DNA from: Deltaproteobacteria bacterium
Lineage (GTDB): Bacteria > UBA10199 > JACPAL01 > JACOUP01
Length of the DNA: 7,679 bases
Assembly: GCA_030649435.1 (NCBI GenBank)
Contig: JAUSKE010000165.1
Span: forward strand, 1-7,679
Direction of reading: 5' to 3'
Positions 5,881 to 7,679 of this stretch are shown piece by piece. Each line of letters starts with the position of its first letter. The first letter of the stretch is position 1. The notes beneath the pieces were generated by a model. The model was not told the origin of the DNA. It saw nothing but the letters and a program-made list of their open reading frames with translations, and did not search any database. Both the position numbers and the translations under genes were made by a program.

Positions 5881-7154
5881 GTGGGTCCCAGAATCTTGGG
5901 TGTGATAAAGATCATCAGTTCACTATTCGATTTTATTTTTGTCGATCCTTGAAAGAACCAACCGACAACCGGGATAAATGAAATGAGCGGAACGGCATTT
6001 TTTACCTTTGTGTTCTTCACACGAAAGAGTCCCCCGATAACCGTTGTCTCTCCATTCTTGAGCAGAACCGTTGTGGAAGCAGTATTGTCAATGACTGAAG
6101 GGATCCCATCTACCGTTTTACTGAAATCGGCCTCCGACTCAATAGCATCAATCTTTAGCTTGATATGATCGTCGATCGAAATTTGCGGTGTCACCGTTAA
6201 CTGAACACCGGTATCAATCTCCTGCAAGGCGCTCTGTGAACCACCTCCCGCACCCCCTGTTGTTCCAATGCTGATATTGGAAGTCGATTTGACGTAAACT
6301 TTAAGGCCGCTCCGAATCTTGGCCGGGGCATTATTCACAGTCGTCACTGAGGGGCGAGAGATGATACGAACCTCCCCTTTCCTCTCGGAAGCGGTAATCT
6401 GGGCATCAATATCAATCATGTTTGAAATTTTGCCGATAACAAGACCGACACCGCTCGTCGGTGAACCGGAACCACCGGCACCCGTCGCCGGGAAATTGGT
6501 ATTGAAGGATCGTCCGGCATCCGATTGCCCCACACCCTTGACCCCGCCAAAAGTGGTGTTACCAGCGCTCTTCGTCACATCCCACTGGACTCCCAGGCTC
6601 CGTGTAAAATCATTGGAGGCATCCAGAATCTTCCCTTCAATGAGAACCTGTTGGTCTTTCTTATCGACCATGGTAATAAACTCCCGAATACCAGAAACCG
6701 CGGAGGACCTATCCTTAATACTCAAGGTATTGGTCCTATCGTCCGCTATCGCCGTCCCTTTGTCAGAAAGAAGCGGTTTTATCTTTTCGACCAGATCTTT
6801 GGCGGTTGCATATTTTAGGGAGATCAAGGCCGTCTTCAAATCAGCCCCACCAATGAACTGGTCCGGCTTGCCGATCCTGTAAATTCCCTCCTCGACAGCA
6901 TACTCAAGACCATTGACACGAAGGATTGACTGGAAAGCCTGAAGAACCGCGATATCTTTAAACCCAACATTCACCTTCCCTGAAATCCCCTCAGGCATGA
7001 TCACGTTTACGTTGGCCGCACGCGCCAAAAGTTGAATCGACTCCCTGAGGTCGGCATCCTTGAGCGTGACGGAGTAGGCCGACCAACCGTTTGAAATAGG
7101 GTAAACCGTCAGAAAGGCTAAAAAACTAAACTGAAGAGTTCTTCTTATTCTCAT
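5877..7154 (-). CDS. pilQ: Type IV pilus secretin PilQ, compact form
   Basis: PilQ forms the multimeric outer-membrane pore through which the pilus passes. A signal peptide (hydrophobic core about 8-20) is followed by an STN/N0-like domain (27-95), an N1 domain with AIADDRTNTLSIKD (135-148), and the secretin core from QVLIEGKILDAS (169-180) to the end. Core landmarks are RIISRPSVTT (263-272), EIDTGVQLTVTPQI (312-325), GETTVIGGLF (368-377) and the last strands with SELMIFITPKIL (411-422). At 425 residues it is much shorter than classic PilQ proteins because it lacks the N-terminal AMIN domains that bind peptidoglycan. Two Gly/Ser-rich stretches (about 196-237 and 292-306) are probably gate or lip loops. 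The start ATG overlaps the pilP stop as ATGA. The closest GGAGGAG is about 20 bases upstream, too far for normal use, so coupling is likely. It could be another secretin class, but the pilO-pilP context makes PilQ firm. Confidence 0.95.
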   Translation of the reverse strand: MRIRRTLQFSFLAFLTVYPISNGWSAYSVTLKDADLRESIQLLARAANVNVIMPEGISGKVNVGFKDIAVLQAFQSILRVNGLEYAVEEGIYRIGKPDQFIGGADLKTALISLKYATAKDLVEKIKPLLSDKGTAIADDRTNTLSIKDRSSAVSGIREFITMVDKKDQQVLIEGKILDASNDFTRSLGVQWDVTKSAGNTTFGGVKGVGQSDAGRSFNTNFPATGAGGSGSPTSGVGLVIGKISNMIDIDAQITASERKGEVRIISRPSVTTVNNAPAKIRSGLKVYVKSTSNISIGTTGGAGGGSQSALQEIDTGVQLTVTPQISIDDHIKLKIDAIESEADFSKTVDGIPSVIDNTASTTVLLKNGETTVIGGLFRVKNTKVKNAVPLISFIPVVGWFFQGSTKIKSNSELMIFITPKILGPT

Positions 7155-7492
7155 CGGAGTTTAAGGGTAAATGTCTCCTCCCCCTCCTTGAGAACAACAC
7201 CATCCTTCTGGATGTCGTAAACCGTGTAACGCCCCAACATCTCCCCCTTAGCTACCACATTGCCGGAGATCAGGGCATACCCCTTCCCTTCACCCACAAC
7301 GACGCCGTTCACCACAAATTCAGAAAGATCAAAGACTTCTGTGCCACCCGAAGGGGCAAACGGGTTCCGTTCAAAATTACCTGAAAATGACGATGGGCTG
7401 GAAAGACCTTCTTCATTCCTCTCTGACAACGAAAGGCCCATAAAGCCAAATGAAAAAAGGAGAAGTACACTCATCGCTCGACGGTAACTCAT
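7151..7492 (-). CDS. pilP: Type IV pilus assembly protein PilP, short form without lipobox
   Basis: PilP is a periplasmic protein that binds the PilN-PilO heterodimer on one side and the PilQ N0 domain on the other, linking the inner-membrane platform to the pore. This 113-residue form has a hydrophobic segment at 7-22, a NPF motif (43-45) after a flexible Ser-rich linker, and a beta-domain at 54-113 with FDLSEFVVNGVVVGEGKGYA and GEETFTLKL, typical of the PilP C-terminal domain. It is shorter than the usual PilP of about 170 residues. No cysteine is present anywhere, so it is not a lipoprotein as in Neisseria and Pseudomonas; the N-terminus would serve as signal peptide or anchor. The start is supported by AAGGATGG about seven bases upstream on the coding strand and overlaps the pilO stop as ATGA. 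It is followed by pilQ, again with ATGA. Confidence 0.88.
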   Translation of the reverse strand: MSYRRAMSVLLLFSFGFMGLSLSERNEEGLSSPSSFSGNFERNPFAPSGGTEVFDLSEFVVNGVVVGEGKGYALISGNVVAKGEMLGRYTVYDIQKDGVVLKEGEETFTLKLR

Positions 7493-7679
7493 AAAAGTCC
7501 ATCCTTCATTTGGTAGAATTCAAGGGTCAGTTCAGTCTGGATTCCAGGGTTCTCCTGACTGATCATTTTCATCGAAAGATCGCTCACCTTGACTAGAAGC
7601 GGCAACTGCTCAATACGTTCTATGAAAGAACTAATGGAAAAAAAAGAACCCCTCATCATCAAAACTGTCGAAAAGAGTT
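7489..7679 (-). CDS. pilO: Type IV pilus assembly protein PilO, C-terminal fragment
   Basis: The gene enters from the right edge; about 63 codons are visible before TGA at 7491-7489. The translated end runs through MMRGSFFSISSFIERIEQLP, then LVKVSDLSM and a last strand TELTLEFYQM. This matches the ferredoxin-like C-terminal domain of PilO, where 'v.G.y..i..Fl..l..l.RIV.v..l.l' and a final strand are typical. PilO is a bitopic inner-membrane protein that pairs with PilN and recruits PilP to align the pilus machine with PilQ. The N-terminal membrane helix and coiled coil lie beyond the window. The stop overlaps the pilP start as ATGA. pilM and pilN are expected further right, in the usual pilMNOPQ order. 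Confidence 0.85.
   Translation of the reverse strand, partial: LFSTVLMMRGSFFSISSFIERIEQLPLLVKVSDLSMKMISQENPGIQTELTLEFYQMKDGLL

Noticed and set aside
6319..6882. 187-residue open frame on the + strand, antisense to pilQ
   Set aside because: It lies wholly inside the strongly supported pilQ gene, has no recognisable domain and no good ribosome binding site; it is a codon-bias shadow.
7638..7645. Run of eight A (T in the coding strand) in pilO as a phase-variation switch
   Set aside because: Similar runs occur elsewhere in the window, for example T8 at 4791-4798 in slt and T7 at 1154-1160 in queC, so the run is ordinary for this genome, and the frame is intact.

Overview
The window reads as chromosomal DNA of a Gram-negative bacterium. 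It encodes an outer-membrane secretin with type IV pilus alignment proteins, a periplasmic lytic transglycosylase, and housekeeping genes with clear Shine-Dalgarno sites and moderate base composition. No transposase, phage gene, tRNA, rRNA or CRISPR array was seen. Gene content (phasin-like protein, queC-DUF366-queE, pilOPQ) fits an uncultured, Deltaproteobacteria-like lineage, but that placement is inference and weak.

Layout. Positions 1-313 (+) hold the 3' end of recJ. A 111-base gap (314-424) is dense with regulatory signals: two near-identical 15-17 bp palindromes offset by 32 bp, each overlapping a possible promoter. They precede a small phasin-like coiled-coil gene (425-766, +). After a 56-base gap containing a hairpin that covers a ribosome binding site comes a tight four-gene + strand run: queC (823-1515), a DUF366 gene (1505-2062), queE (2064-2789) and a dGTPase-like HD hydrolase (2786-3916). 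The rest is on the - strand, transcribed toward it: pilO (partial, 7489-7679), pilP (7151-7492), pilQ (5877-7154) and an Slt70-like transglycosylase with helical repeats (3913-5880). The two gene runs converge and their stop codons overlap.

How the genes work together. QueE and QueC catalyse the two last steps to preQ0, the precursor of queuosine in tRNA. The DUF366 protein between them has no assigned role but carries a motif strikingly like the catalytic-lysine segment of biotin/lipoate protein ligases. The dGTPase-like gene is translationally coupled to queE, so a nucleotide-pool link to the guanine-derived pathway is possible but unproven. On the other strand, PilO and PilP form the periplasmic part of the pilus machine and PilQ the outer-membrane pore. 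The transglycosylase is joined to pilQ by a GTGA overlap, which suggests it opens peptidoglycan for pilus or secretin assembly. Every junction in the pil-slt run is a 4-base overlap.

The points most worth following up are the ligase-like DUF366 protein inside the queuosine operon, the double operator in front of the phasin-like gene, the hairpin over the queC ribosome binding site, and the secretin-coupled transglycosylase.
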